A stretch of 64,000 nt of DNA from Pseudomonadota bacterium (GCA_023391095.1 JAEWBN010000020.1:1-64000), one strand, 5' to 3'. Positions 25,691 through 35,661 are shown, counted from the stretch's first letter. The notes: generated by a model from the sequence alone, not told the origin. A program made the numbers and translations.

Positions 25691-26995
25691 GTGAGAAAAC
25701 AGTCCCGCCACACGCTTCGCATTGCCGCGCTGACCCTTTCTGTAGCCGCAACCGCCGGCACCGCACTGGCCGCGCCCAGCTGCGGCACCGACCCTGTCGT
25801 GCTCAATTCCTATTTCGAGACCGGCTTCCCGCTGCCGACGCGCCTGGCCGAAGAGTTCACCAAGCAGTTCCCCAATGTCACGTTCGACATCAAGGAAGAC
25901 CAGTTCGCCAACATGATGGAGAACTCGCCGCGTATCCTGTCCGAGCCGAACGCGCCCGACCTGATCCGTCTGCCCTCGCTGACCGACCTGGTCGCCAACA
26001 ACCTGCTCAAGAACCTCGACGGTTACTTCGACGAGTTCGGCTGGGACAAGTTCCCCGCTGGCCAGCTCGTGCAGCTGCGCGTGGAAGAGGGCGGTCGTCC
26101 GCGCGGTACCGGCTCGCTCTTCGCCATGGGCCTCAACTACTCCATGACCGGCGTGTTCTATAACAAGGAACTGGCCGAGCAGATCGGCATGACCGAGCCG
26201 CCCAAGACCCTGGCCGAGCTCGACGCGCTGATGGCCAAGGCCAAGGAAGCCGGTATCCAGCCGATCATGCAGTTCAACAAGGGTACGGGCGGTCTTGCCT
26301 TCCCGCTGCAGAACCTGATGGGTTCCTACGGTGCGCCCGAGCCGATCAATGACTGGATCTTCCAGAAGGATGGCGCGACCATCAACACGGAAGACAATCT
26401 CAAGGCTGCCGAGCACCTCGAAGGCTGGATCAAGTCGGGCTTCTTCCCGTCCGACGCCAATGCCATCGAATATTTCCAGATGATGAGCCGATTCATGGGT
26501 GGCGAAGGCCTCTTCATGTTCAACGGTGACTGGGAATCCGGCAACTTCGACGGCAATGCCGCCGGCAAGTTCGGCTTCTTCATCATGCCGCCGCTCGAAG
26601 AGGGTGGCCGCCATGCCTCCATGTCGGCTCCGCTGACCTTCGGCATCGGCGCCAATGCCAACAATGCCGATTGCGCTGCCTTCTTCCTCGATTGGGTTGC
26701 CACCAACGAAGAAGCCCGCAAGATCAACGTTGCCGTCGGCGGCTCCAACCCGGGCGGCCCGGCCGATCTGCCGATCCCCGCCGTGGAACCCGGCTCGGTG
26801 ACGGAAGCCTCGCTGGCTGCCGGTGCAACGCTGGCCCAGGACAACGGCGCGATGGACTTCATCGCCAACGCCACCGGCGCTATCTTTGCGGCCGGCTGGA
26901 CCCCTGAACTGCAGAAGATGGTTGGCGGCCAGCAGAATGCGGCTGGCCTGCTCGAAGCTGTGCAGCGCGAATACGAGACCCAGCTGTCCCGCTGA
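25691..26995 (+). CDS. Sugar ABC transporter substrate-binding protein
   Basis: It starts at a GTG preceded by GGAGGAG. The 434-residue protein has a signal peptide (about residues 1-28, ending GTALAAPS) and is a family 1 extracellular solute-binding protein: FPNVTFDIKEDQFANMM, NAPDLIRLPSLTDLV, YNKELAEQIGMTEPPKTLAE, SAPLTFGIGANANN. It captures a sugar or short oligosaccharide in the periplasm for the permeases downstream. The substrate is probably what the linked glycosidase cleaves. It is the first gene of the importer operon under operator 2. Confidence 0.93.
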   Translation: MRKQSRHTLRIAALTLSVAATAGTALAAPSCGTDPVVLNSYFETGFPLPTRLAEEFTKQFPNVTFDIKEDQFANMMENSPRILSEPNAPDLIRLPSLTDLVANNLLKNLDGYFDEFGWDKFPAGQLVQLRVEEGGRPRGTGSLFAMGLNYSMTGVFYNKELAEQIGMTEPPKTLAELDALMAKAKEAGIQPIMQFNKGTGGLAFPLQNLMGSYGAPEPINDWIFQKDGATINTEDNLKAAEHLEGWIKSGFFPSDANAIEYFQMMSRFMGGEGLFMFNGDWESGNFDGNAAGKFGFFIMPPLEEGGRHASMSAPLTFGIGANANNADCAAFFLDWVATNEEARKINVAVGGSNPGGPADLPIPAVEPGSVTEASLAAGATLAQDNGAMDFIANATGAIFAAGWTPELQKMVGGQQNAAGLLEAVQREYETQLSR

Positions 26996-27044
26996 GGATT
27001 TCGCAGCGCTGCGCGACGGAAGTCTGAACGGATTTTGACGCCAA

Positions 27045-27968
27045 ATGACATCGACACCCGCCGCGCAGCGGCAAGACAAGCGGCTTCCCCCCACAAGGGG
27101 AAGCCGCAAAGCCACAAGAACCGCCTGGCTCTTCATTGCGCCCGCGGCCCTGATCTATGCGGCCTTCGTGCTCGTGCCGCTGGCCATGAGCTTTTACTAC
27201 TCGTTCCTGCGCTGGGACGGGATTGGTGAAGCCCGCTTCCATGGCCTGACCAACTACATTACCGTCCTCACCGACCCCAAGCTGTTGCAGATCATCGGCA
27301 ACGCTTTCCAGCTGGTCGGCTATTTTACGATCATCCCGGTCGTGCTGGGCCTCGCCGTCGCTTCGGTCATTCGCGACCACATGGCCGGACCGTTCGGAAC
27401 GGCGACGCGCACCATTCTTTTCCTGCCACAGGTCATCCCGCTGGTTGCAGCCGGCATCGCCTGGAGCTGGATGTTCGCCTCGACCGGCGTGGTCAATCAG
27501 GGCCTGCGGGCCATCGGCTTGTCGGACTGGGCGCGCGGTTGGCTGGGCGACTTCGTCTGGGCGCTGCCGGCCGTGGGTATTATCGGGGCCTGGGTGCTGC
27601 TGGGGCTCTGCACCATGCTGCTCGTCACCGGCATCACCAAGATCGACCCCAGCCTCTACGAAGCCGCGCGGCTCGATGGCGCGCGTCCGTGGCATGAATT
27701 CCGCTACATCACCCTGCCGGGCCTGCGTCAGGAAATCGCCGTCTGCGTAACGCTGACCGTCATCTCGGCTCTGGCCAGCTTCGACATCGTCTATATCGCC
27801 ACCCAAGGCGGGCCGGGCATCAACACGACGGTGCCGGGACTTGAAATCTATCGCCTTGCCTTTGCGCATCGTCAGGTTGGCCTGGCTTCAGCGCTGGCCA
27901 TCGTCCTCATGGTTCTGGTGCTGATCTCCATCAGCCCGATCCAGTGGTTTGCGCGGGAAAAGAAATGA
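27045..27968 (+). CDS. Sugar ABC transporter permease (MalF type)
   Basis: The 307-residue protein has a charged N-terminus and six predicted membrane segments, starting ALIYAAFVLVPLAMSFYYSF. The EAA loop YEAARLDGARPWHEFRYITL, which contacts the ATPase, lies at about 205-225. It pairs with the next gene, overlapping it by four bases, to form the channel for the sugar. It belongs to the carbohydrate-uptake class 1 permeases. Confidence 0.94.
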   Translation: MTSTPAAQRQDKRLPPTRGSRKATRTAWLFIAPAALIYAAFVLVPLAMSFYYSFLRWDGIGEARFHGLTNYITVLTDPKLLQIIGNAFQLVGYFTIIPVVLGLAVASVIRDHMAGPFGTATRTILFLPQVIPLVAAGIAWSWMFASTGVVNQGLRAIGLSDWARGWLGDFVWALPAVGIIGAWVLLGLCTMLLVTGITKIDPSLYEAARLDGARPWHEFRYITLPGLRQEIAVCVTLTVISALASFDIVYIATQGGPGINTTVPGLEIYRLAFAHRQVGLASALAIVLMVLVLISISPIQWFAREKK

Positions 27969-28789
27969 AGACCGCCCTTCCCAACACGCTCGTCGCCCGC
28001 GGGCTGATCATCCTGTTGATGATCGTCACGCTCCTGCCGTTTCTCTCCATGCTCTCGGCTGCCCTGGCGCCGCAGGGGAGCTATCCGAACGGATTGCAGT
28101 GGCCGGCCGATCCGCAATGGGGCAATTTTGCGCGCGCCTTCGAAGTCGCCAAGATGGATCAGTTGCTGCTCTCGAGCGTGCTGATCGTTCTGGGTGTGGT
28201 ACCGATCTCGGTTCTGATCGCGACCATGGCCGGCTATGGCTTGGCCAAGCTCACGACCAACAGGTACAAGTGGCTCTACCTGATCTTTGTTTTCGGCCTG
28301 ACGCTGCCCTTCGAGGCAGTGATCACGCCGCTTTATTACGAAATCCGGGCTCTGGGCCTGCTCAACACGCGCTTTGCGATCATCCTGCCGCTGATCGGTC
28401 TCTATATGCCGTTCGGCGTCTATTGGATGCGCGCCCACTTCCTCAATGTGCCGCATGACCTGACCGAAGCCGCCCAGCTCGATGGCGCAACGCGGTGGAA
28501 GGAATTCTGGATGGTGCAGGTGCCCCTGGCCCGGCCGGCAATCATGTCGCTGACCATTCTGCTGTTCCTCTGGACGTGGAACCAGTTCCTGCTGCCGGTG
28601 GTCCTCGTACAGGATCCGATGCAGCGCACCATGGCTGGCGCCCTCGGCGCGTTCCAGGGGCAATGGGGCACCGATATTCCGCTGCTCTGCGCCGGCGCAT
28701 TGCTGATCTTGGCGCCGACAATCATTCTTTTCCTTCTCTTCCAGCGCCAGTTCGTCGCCGCCCTGATGCAGGGCGCGGTGAAGGGCTAA
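27965..28789 (+). CDS. Sugar ABC transporter permease (MalG type)
   Basis: The ATG at 27965 overlaps the stop of the first permease (ATGA) and gives 274 residues. Membrane segments begin ARGLIILLMIVTLLPFLSML. The EAA loop is TEAAQLDGATRWKEFWMVQV. It is the second half of the importer channel. The ATPase gene starts 15 bases downstream. Confidence 0.94.
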   Translation: MKTALPNTLVARGLIILLMIVTLLPFLSMLSAALAPQGSYPNGLQWPADPQWGNFARAFEVAKMDQLLLSSVLIVLGVVPISVLIATMAGYGLAKLTTNRYKWLYLIFVFGLTLPFEAVITPLYYEIRALGLLNTRFAIILPLIGLYMPFGVYWMRAHFLNVPHDLTEAAQLDGATRWKEFWMVQVPLARPAIMSLTILLFLWTWNQFLLPVVLVQDPMQRTMAGALGAFQGQWGTDIPLLCAGALLILAPTIILFLLFQRQFVAALMQGAVKG

Positions 28790-28803
28790 CAGGAGTTCCC
28801 CAC

Positions 28804-29862
28804 ATGGCAGGGCTGACCCTCCGTTCCGTCCACAAGAACTATGGCGACGTGCCTGTTATCAAGGGCGTCGACCTCGACATTGCCCATGGCGAATTTGTCG
28901 TCTTTGTCGGCCCCTCGGGCTGCGGGAAGTCCACCCTGCTGCGCATGATTGCCGGGCTCGAGGACATTTCGGGCGGCGACATTTCCATCGGTGATCGCGT
29001 CGTCAACCATGTCGAGCCGCGCGACCGTGGCGTCGCCATGGTGTTTCAGTCCTATGCGCTCTATCCGCACATGACCGTCTACGACAATGTCGGATTTGGC
29101 CTCAAACTGGCGGGCACGCCCAAGGACATCCGGGATCGCAAGATCCGTGAAGCGGCCAAGGTGCTGCAGATGGAGCATCTGCTTGATCGCCGGCCGGCGC
29201 AGCTGTCCGGCGGCCAGCGCCAGCGCGTCGCCATCGGCCGCGCCATCGTGCGCCAGCCGGACGTGTTCCTTTTCGACGAGCCGCTGTCCAACCTCGATGC
29301 GGCGCTGCGTGGCGACATGCGCATGGAGCTGGCGCGCCTGCATCAGGATCTCGATGCAACCATGATCTATGTGACCCATGATCAGGTCGAGGCCATGACC
29401 CTTGCCGACAAGATCGTGGTGCTCGATGGCGGCGTCGTCCAGCAGGTCGGCTCCCCGCTCGAACTCTACAACACGCCCGCCAATCTCTTTGTGGCCGGCT
29501 TTATCGGCGCGCCCAAGATGAACCTGGTCGGCGGCACGGCGACCGCCGCTGACAGTGTGAGTGTTGATGGCCTTGCCGGTCCGCTGGGTATCGCTGCCAA
29601 CGGCGTTTCCAGTGGCGATGCGGTGACTGTTGGCATTCGCCCACACGAACTGGTGCTCGACCAAGCCGGGCCCGTGAAGGGCACGGTGCGACTGGTCGAA
29701 CGCCTCGGCAATGAAACGATCATCCGCGTGGCCCTGCCCAATGGGGTCGAACTGACGACGGCGCTTGCCGGTCAGGTCACCGCGGAGCCGGGCGAAACGC
29801 TGTCTCTGGGTGTGCGCCCAGAGGCCGTGCATGTGTTCGATGCCGCCGGCCAGCGGGTCTGA
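28804..29862 (+). CDS. Sugar ABC transporter ATPase (MalK/UgpC type)
   Basis: The ATG at 28804 follows AGGAG. The 352-residue protein has Walker A GPSGCGKST, the signature LSGGQRQRVAIGRAI, Walker B FLFDEPLSNLDA and the switch His in YVTHDQVEAM. The C-terminal 110 residues form the OB-type regulatory domain of MalK-like ATPases (VGIRPHELVLD, LGVRPEAVHVFD). It energises the two permeases. The operon ends at the strong hairpin downstream. Confidence 0.95.
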   Translation: MAGLTLRSVHKNYGDVPVIKGVDLDIAHGEFVVFVGPSGCGKSTLLRMIAGLEDISGGDISIGDRVVNHVEPRDRGVAMVFQSYALYPHMTVYDNVGFGLKLAGTPKDIRDRKIREAAKVLQMEHLLDRRPAQLSGGQRQRVAIGRAIVRQPDVFLFDEPLSNLDAALRGDMRMELARLHQDLDATMIYVTHDQVEAMTLADKIVVLDGGVVQQVGSPLELYNTPANLFVAGFIGAPKMNLVGGTATAADSVSVDGLAGPLGIAANGVSSGDAVTVGIRPHELVLDQAGPVKGTVRLVERLGNETIIRVALPNGVELTTALAGQVTAEPGETLSLGVRPEAVHVFDAAGQRV

Positions 29863-29888
29863 TCGGGCCCAACAGAGCCGACAAATAA

Positions 29889-29930
29889 AAAGGGGTTCCC
29901 GGCGATAACCGGGAACCCCTTTCGTTTTAG
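29889..29930. terminator. Strong bidirectional terminator
   Basis: AAAGGGGTTCCCGG and CCGGGAACCCCTTT form a perfect 14-bp stem with a 6-base loop, followed by TTCGTTTT. It lies between the convergent sugar-ATPase and oligopeptide operons, with A and T runs on the two sides, and can serve both strands. Confidence 0.9.
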
Positions 29931-29965
29931 GTGGGCGGCAGCAGAGCCACCGCCCCGCGAGAGGC

Positions 29966-31549
29966 TTATTCCGAGATCGCGGCGTCGCGGAAATAGGGCA
30001 CGTTGAGCGAAGAGCGCCAGAAGCCGGAAACCTTCGGGCTCATCATCATGTAGTTGTAGCGGTGGTACTGGGGCAGGATGACATGGTCATTCATCAGAAT
30101 GGCCTCCGCCTCGCGCATGTGGTCGCGCGATTCAGCCTCGTCGCCGGTTGCCTTGGCGGCGGCGATGGCAGCGTCATAGTCGGCATTGGACCAATTGTTG
30201 AGGTTGTTGGCGCTGCCGGTGACGAAGTTGTCGAGGAAGGTCATCGGGTGCGGATAATCGGCGCCCCAACCCATCTGTGCGATCTGGTATTCGACCTTCT
30301 GCACTTCCGGATAGAAGACCTGCCATTCGGTGGCCTGGATCTGCACGTCGATGTTGAGGTTTTCCTTCCACATCTGCTGGATCGCTTCGAGCAGCTTCTC
30401 GATCGGCGGGGACGAGTAGGTCACGAAAAGCGTCTCGGGGAAGCCTTCCCCGTTCGGGTAGCCGGCCTCTGCCAGGGCGGCCTGTGCGCCTTCCACATCG
30501 GCGGTTTCCGACAGGCCGAACGTGTCGCGGCCATCGGTGAAGTCCTCGCCAGCCAGCGTCATGCCCGGCGGAACGAGGCCGAGAGCGGGCGTGTCGGCGG
30601 ACTGCAGGACGAACTCGATGATTTCGCTGCGGTCGATGGCCATGGACAGGGCCTTGCGAACGTTGAGATTGTCCAGCGGCGCCTGGTTGGGGTTGAAGAA
30701 GGCGTAGGTGGTGCCGAGAGCCGGCACGATCATGAAGCCGTTGTCCTCGACGGACAGGCGCGGAATTTCGGGCGAGGGCACGGATTCGATGCCATCCACA
30801 TCGCCGGCTTCAAAGGCGGCGAGGGCCGTTGCCGGATCGGGGATCAGGCGGAAGGTGAGCTTGTCGAGGCTGACGGCGTCCGCATCGTAGTAGTTCGGGT
30901 TCTTTTCGAACACGACCGACTCGCCCTGGTTGAAGGCGGTGACGCGGAACGGACCGGTGCCGATAAAGGTCGCGGGATCGCGGGTCCAGCCTTCCGGATC
31001 GGCGGAGACGACATCTTCGCGGACGGGATAGAATGTGGGGTAGTTGAGGAGCTGCAGCATGTAGGGCACGCGCTGCTTGAGCGTGAAGCTCAGCGTCTTG
31101 TCATCGGGAGCGGAGATGGCAATTGCATCCGCCTCGCCCGTGCCGTTGAAGGCTTCTTCGGCGCCAACGATATGATAGAGCATCTGCGAGTTCATGGCGC
31201 CGGTGGCCGGGTCGAGCACGCGCTTCCAGGCATAGACGAAGTCGGATGCCTTGATCGGTTCGCCGTCGGACCACTTGGCGTCGCGCAGCGTGAACGTATA
31301 GGTCAGGCCGTCTTCGGAGACTTCCCAGCTCTCGGCGAGGGCCGGAACGATCTCGCCGTCAGCGTCGAAGCGCACGAGGCCTTCAAAGGCATTACCAATG
31401 ATCGGAGCCGCAAAGGTCTCGGCCGTGGTGCCGGGATCGTATTTGGCGCTTTCGTTGTTGACCACATAGGTCAGTTCGCCAGCGGCGAAGACGCCGCCGG
31501 TCGAGGCCATCAGGGCCGCTGCGATCAGCGGCAGGATCATTTTATTCAT
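29966..31549 (-). CDS. oppA: Oligopeptide ABC transporter substrate-binding protein
   Basis: The ATG at 31547-31549 gives 527 residues with a signal peptide (MNKMILPLIAAALMASTGG to about residue 23). It is an OppA-type family 5 binding protein: SEDGLTYTFTLRDAKWSDGE, ASDFVYAWKRVLDPATGA, TGPFRVTAFNQGE, NVRKALSMAIDR. It collects peptides in the periplasm. Here the binding-protein gene is last in the operon (B-C-D-F-A), whereas enteric opp operons begin with it. Its start overlaps the oppF stop. Confidence 0.95.
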   Translation of the reverse strand: MNKMILPLIAAALMASTGGVFAAGELTYVVNNESAKYDPGTTAETFAAPIIGNAFEGLVRFDADGEIVPALAESWEVSEDGLTYTFTLRDAKWSDGEPIKASDFVYAWKRVLDPATGAMNSQMLYHIVGAEEAFNGTGEADAIAISAPDDKTLSFTLKQRVPYMLQLLNYPTFYPVREDVVSADPEGWTRDPATFIGTGPFRVTAFNQGESVVFEKNPNYYDADAVSLDKLTFRLIPDPATALAAFEAGDVDGIESVPSPEIPRLSVEDNGFMIVPALGTTYAFFNPNQAPLDNLNVRKALSMAIDRSEIIEFVLQSADTPALGLVPPGMTLAGEDFTDGRDTFGLSETADVEGAQAALAEAGYPNGEGFPETLFVTYSSPPIEKLLEAIQQMWKENLNIDVQIQATEWQVFYPEVQKVEYQIAQMGWGADYPHPMTFLDNFVTGSANNLNNWSNADYDAAIAAAKATGDEAESRDHMREAEAILMNDHVILPQYHRYNYMMMSPKVSGFWRSSLNVPYFRDAAISE

Positions 31550-32565
31550 GACGTTCTCTCCTGTTGTGGGGCCGGAGCCCCGATAGAGCTGGTTCCCTCG
31601 GGCCCCGCGAAGTGGCAGGCGGCCAGATGTCCGCCGCCCATGTCCCTGAGCGGCGGGTCGAGGCGGGCGCACACCTCCGCTGCCATGGGGCAACGGGTAC
31701 GGAAGCGGCATCCGCTGGGAATATCGATGGGGCTCGGGATTTCGCCCTGCACGGCTTCGGCTGGTCGCGCTGCCTCGGGGTCGGGCACGGGCACGGCAGA
31801 GAGGAGGGCGCGCGTATAGGGATGGCTGGGCCGGTGGTAGAGATCGGCGCTTGTCGCCAGCTCGACGATCCGCCCCAAATACATGACGCCGATGCGATCC
31901 GAGATATGCCGCACCATGGATAGGTCATGTGTGATGAAGAGATAGGTCAGGCCCAGATCGGCCTGCAAATCCTCCAGCATGTTGACGACCTGCGCCTGCA
32001 CGGAGACGTCGAGGGCCGAGATTGGCTCGTCGCAGATGACGAGATCAGGCTCGAGCGCTATGGCGCGAGCGATGCCGATACGCTGGCGCTGGCCGCCGGA
32101 AAATTCGTGGGCGAAGCGGACGCCTGAGTCGCGCGGCAGGCCGACACGGTCGAGCAGGTCAGCGACCTTCTGCCGGCGGCTGGCCGGCGTGCCGATGCGG
32201 GCGATCTCCAGGGGTTCGGCAATGATGTCGCCCACGCTCATGCGCGGGTCGAGGCTGGCATAGGGGTCCTGGAAGATCATCTGCACGCGCCGGCGAAAAG
32301 CGATGAGCTTCCGCTCGGGCACTTTGCTCACATCCTCCCCGTCGAAAACGATGGTGCCGGAGGTGGGATCGTGGAGCCGGATGACGGTGCGCGCGAGGGT
32401 GGACTTGCCGCAACCGGACTCGCCGACGAGACCCAGGGTTTCGCCTTTCATCAGGTCGAGATCGACGCCATCGACGGCGCGCAGAACCGGTTGCGGTGCG
32501 AAGGGGGCAGCGGGCAGACGGAAGTGCTTATGGAGGTCGCGGAGCTGCAGCAGCGGCGTGGTCAT
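31546..32565 (-). CDS. oppF: Oligopeptide ABC transporter ATPase OppF
   Basis: The ATG at 32563-32565 gives 339 residues and overlaps the oppD stop. Motifs are Walker A GESGCGKST, signature FSGGQRQRIGIARAI, Walker B LVICDEPISALD and the switch histidine in LFITHDLSMV. The C-terminus carries the oligopeptide-specific extension with clustered cysteines (GCRFRTRCPMAAEVC, AACHF), which in this family binds an iron-sulfur cluster. Confidence 0.95.
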   Translation of the reverse strand: MTTPLLQLRDLHKHFRLPAAPFAPQPVLRAVDGVDLDLMKGETLGLVGESGCGKSTLARTVIRLHDPTSGTIVFDGEDVSKVPERKLIAFRRRVQMIFQDPYASLDPRMSVGDIIAEPLEIARIGTPASRRQKVADLLDRVGLPRDSGVRFAHEFSGGQRQRIGIARAIALEPDLVICDEPISALDVSVQAQVVNMLEDLQADLGLTYLFITHDLSMVRHISDRIGVMYLGRIVELATSADLYHRPSHPYTRALLSAVPVPDPEAARPAEAVQGEIPSPIDIPSGCRFRTRCPMAAEVCARLDPPLRDMGGGHLAACHFAGPEGTSSIGAPAPQQERTS

Positions 32566-33566
32566 GCGGCCACCTCGTGAATGCCGTCCACCTTGGGCGC
32601 CTCGGCATGTTGCAGCCAGCACCGCGACTGGTGCCCGGTGCCGAACATCGGTGGAAGCGCCGCGAGGCACTGGTTCATCACATGCGGGCAGCGGGGCGCG
32701 AACGGGCAACCCGGCGGCGGCTTGAGCATGTTGGGTGGGCTGCCCGGGATGGGCGTCAGGCGCTTGTGCTCGTCGCTGCGCAGGTCCGGCACGGCGTCGA
32801 GCAGGCCCAGAGTATAGGGATGGGCCGGCGCAGCGAAAAGCTCGCGCACATTGGCCGCTTCCATGATGAGGCCGCCATAGAGAACCATGACCCGATCAGC
32901 CGTCTCGGCGATGACGCCCAGGTCATGCGTGATCAGGATCACCGACATGCCCAGACGCTGCCTGAGATCCTTGAGGAGCGCCAGAATCTGGCGCTGGATG
33001 GTCACGTCGAGCGCCGTGGTCGGCTCGTCGGCAATCAGTAGGCTCGGCTCGCAGGCGAGGGCCATGGCGATCATGACGCGCTGGCGCATGCCGCCCGAAA
33101 ATTCATGCGGGAAGGATTTGAGGCGCGTGGCGGGGGAGGGGATGCCGACCAGCTCGAACAGTTCGATCGCTCGGGCGCGGGCTTCGGCGCGGGTGGCGCG
33201 CCTGTGGCGCAGCACGGATTCCATCACCTGTTCGCCCACGGTCAAGGTGGGATTGAGGGAGGTCATCGGGTCCTGAAAGATCACGCCGATACGATTGCCG
33301 CGCAGGTCCGAAAGCGCGTCTTCGTCAAGCGCCAGAAGGTCATTGCCCTCGAATGTTGCGCTGCCAGACTTGATACGGCCACCGGCCTTGAGCAGGCGCA
33401 GGATCGACATGCAGGTGATCGACTTGCCCGAGCCGCTTTCACCCACAAGGCCCAGGATTTCGCCGGGGGCAACATCGAAGCTGACGCCGCGCACGGCCTG
33501 AACTTCGCCGCGGCGGGTGAAAAACGACGTTGCCAGATCGCGGACGGAAAGCAGGGGGCCGGTCAT
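32562..33566 (-). CDS. oppD: Oligopeptide ABC transporter ATPase OppD
   Basis: The ATG at 33564-33566 gives 334 residues. Motifs are Walker A GESGSGKSI, signature FSGGMRQRVMIAMALA, Walker B LLIADEPTTALD and ILITHDLGVIAE. The C-terminal CPFAPRCPHVMNQC is the cysteine-rich extension of OppD/DppD proteins. In Walker A the last residue is Ile where Thr or Ser is usual, followed directly by Thr, so binding is probably intact. Overlaps its neighbours by four bases on both sides. Confidence 0.95.
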   Translation of the reverse strand: MTGPLLSVRDLATSFFTRRGEVQAVRGVSFDVAPGEILGLVGESGSGKSITCMSILRLLKAGGRIKSGSATFEGNDLLALDEDALSDLRGNRIGVIFQDPMTSLNPTLTVGEQVMESVLRHRRATRAEARARAIELFELVGIPSPATRLKSFPHEFSGGMRQRVMIAMALACEPSLLIADEPTTALDVTIQRQILALLKDLRQRLGMSVILITHDLGVIAETADRVMVLYGGLIMEAANVRELFAAPAHPYTLGLLDAVPDLRSDEHKRLTPIPGSPPNMLKPPPGCPFAPRCPHVMNQCLAALPPMFGTGHQSRCWLQHAEAPKVDGIHEVAA

Positions 33567-34735
33567 GCGCTGAGCCTCGGATCGAGAGCGTCCCGCAAGC
33601 CGTCGCCAAGGAAGTTGAAGGCGAACATGGTCAACGAGATGGCGACGGCCGGGAAGAACAACTGGTGCGGATAGGTGCGCAGGGTTTCCACGGCGTCTGA
33701 GGTGAGCGTGCCCCATGAGGCGAGCGGTGGCGTCACGCCGAGGCCGATGAAGCTCATGAAGCTTTCAATGAAAATGGCCGAGGGGATCAGCATGGTGAGG
33801 GTCACGATGATCGGTCCGACGGCGTTGGGCAGCAGATGCTTGGTCAGGATGCGGAAGGGCGAAGCGCCCATGGTCCGCGCCGCCGCGACATAGTCCTGGC
33901 TTTTGAGCGAGAGAATCTGGCCGCGCACGATGCGGGCCATGTCGACCCAGAAAACCGACCCGATGGCGACGATGACCGAGATGAGCCCGGAATCGAACAC
34001 CACCATCAGCAGGACGACATAGAGCGTGAGCGGTATGGTGGAGATGATCTCGACGATGCGCATCATCACCGCGTCCACTTTGCCGCCCATATAGCCGGCA
34101 ATGCCGCCATAGAAGACGCCGATGAAAAAGTTGACCAGCGTGGCGACGAAGGCGACCGTGAGGGAAATCTGGGCGCCATAGAGCTGGCGAACCAGAATAT
34201 CACGACCGAGCTGGTCGGTACCGAACAGGTAGGTGCGGTTCCAGCTCCAGCCGCTCGGCTGCAATTGCGTGCCGTCTTCTGCGATCAGGCGGGCGGGCAG
34301 GCTCGAGTAGTCAAGGGTCACTTCCCGATCGCCGAGCTCGAAGGGCTGGCTTTTCTTGATCAGGTCCTTGCGGCCGCCGCGCAGGATGCCGGTCACATGT
34401 CCCTCGGCATCCACCTCGTAGAGATTGAAGTTGGAGGCGTTGAGGAAGAACCGGGTCGGTTCGCCTGCAGCGTCGGTGACTGTGTAGGTCTCGAAGGCCG
34501 GCGGGATGTTGGCGAGCTTGAGATCCTGCTTGAAATAGGTATGCGGCGACAGCGCCGGGCCGAAGAAGGCGGCGATGACGAGGGCCACGATGAAAATGAT
34601 GCTGATGACGGCAGGCTTGTTGGCCAGCAGGCGCCGGCGCGCTTCTGCCCCAAAGCCGGGGGCAGGGGGCGGGGGCACGACGGCCACGGCTTCCGGCGGG
34701 GCCTTGGCCCACATTTCGGCCGGGATCTGGGTCAT
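33563..34735 (-). CDS. oppC: Oligopeptide ABC transporter permease OppC
   Basis: The ATG at 34733-34735 gives 390 residues. A proline-rich cytoplasmic start (VAVVPPPPAPG) precedes the first membrane segment, then a large periplasmic insert of about 120 residues (75-195) and five more segments. The EAA-like loop DYVAAARTMGASPFRILTKH is present. The periplasmic insert, with YTVTDAAGEPTRFFLN and GVLRGG-like strands, is longer than in the E. coli protein, though I recall it in many alphaproteobacteria. Confidence 0.93.
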   Translation of the reverse strand: MTQIPAEMWAKAPPEAVAVVPPPPAPGFGAEARRRLLANKPAVISIIFIVALVIAAFFGPALSPHTYFKQDLKLANIPPAFETYTVTDAAGEPTRFFLNASNFNLYEVDAEGHVTGILRGGRKDLIKKSQPFELGDREVTLDYSSLPARLIAEDGTQLQPSGWSWNRTYLFGTDQLGRDILVRQLYGAQISLTVAFVATLVNFFIGVFYGGIAGYMGGKVDAVMMRIVEIISTIPLTLYVVLLMVVFDSGLISVIVAIGSVFWVDMARIVRGQILSLKSQDYVAAARTMGASPFRILTKHLLPNAVGPIIVTLTMLIPSAIFIESFMSFIGLGVTPPLASWGTLTSDAVETLRTYPHQLFFPAVAISLTMFAFNFLGDGLRDALDPRLSA

Positions 34736-35661
34736 GCGGTGGCCTTTGACAGCTTGATGCGCGGATCGAGCCACACATAGAGCAGGTCGACAATGAGGAT
34801 CATGACCATGAGGATGGCGGCATAGAAGATGGTGATCCCCATGATGGCCGTATAGTCGCGATTGGTGATGGACAGAACGAACTGCCGGCCGATGCCGGGC
34901 AGGGCGAAAATCTGCTCGATGACGAAGGACCCGGTGACGAGATTGGCCACGACAGGGCCAAGCACGGTGACCACGGGCAGGAGCGAATTGCGCAGGCCGT
35001 GCTTGATGAGGATCTGGCGCTTCCGCAGGCCCTTGGCGCGAGCGGTGGTCATATATTCCTGATCGAGCGTTTCGAGTAGCGACGAGCGCGTCAGCCGCGA
35101 GACGAAGGAAATCCAGAAGCCTGACAGGGCAAAGACCGGAAGAATATAGCCCCGCCAGTTGTCGAGGCCGAAAGTCGGCACCCAGCCAAGGCGTTGGGCA
35201 AAAATGTAGAGCGTGACGGTTGCAATCACATAGCTCGGAATGGCCACGCCGAGCGTGGCAAAGGACATCACCGCGGTGTCGGGCCAGCGGTTCCGGTTGA
35301 GCGCGGCCAAAATACCCAGCGGCACGCCGAGCGCGACCACGCAGATGATGGCGAGAAAGCCCGTCTGCAGCGTCACCGGCAGGCCGGCGGCGATGAGGCT
35401 GTTGACGCTCACACCCGGATATTTGAACGAGGGGCCCAGGTCGAAGGTCAGGATCCGCCCGAGGTAATTGAGATATTGCTGCCAGATCGGCAGGTCGAGG
35501 CCGTATTTGGCGTTCAGTGCGGCGGCAATTTCGGGCGCCAGCATGCGCTCGGATACGAAGGGGCCGCCGGGCACTGCATGCATAAGAAAGAAGGTCAGGG
35601 TGATGATGGCAAACAGGGTCACTGCCATCATGCCGAGCCGCTGGGCTAGGTAGCGGAGCAT
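34732..35661 (-). CDS. oppB: Oligopeptide ABC transporter permease OppB
   Basis: The ATG at 35659-35661 (MLRYLAQRLGMMAVTLFAI) gives 309 residues with six membrane segments. The loop YMTTARAKGLRKRQILIKHG and the final LDPRIKLSKATA are typical for OppB/DppB. It is the first gene of the operon; the 165 bases upstream (35662-35826) must hold its promoter, but I see no clear boxes. Confidence 0.94.
   Translation of the reverse strand: MLRYLAQRLGMMAVTLFAIITLTFFLMHAVPGGPFVSERMLAPEIAAALNAKYGLDLPIWQQYLNYLGRILTFDLGPSFKYPGVSVNSLIAAGLPVTLQTGFLAIICVVALGVPLGILAALNRNRWPDTAVMSFATLGVAIPSYVIATVTLYIFAQRLGWVPTFGLDNWRGYILPVFALSGFWISFVSRLTRSSLLETLDQEYMTTARAKGLRKRQILIKHGLRNSLLPVVTVLGPVVANLVTGSFVIEQIFALPGIGRQFVLSITNRDYTAIMGITIFYAAILMVMILIVDLLYVWLDPRIKLSKATA

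Noticed and set aside
30062..31819. 585-residue plus-strand frame
   Set aside because: It is antisense to oppA and oppF; long mirror frames are common at this GC content.
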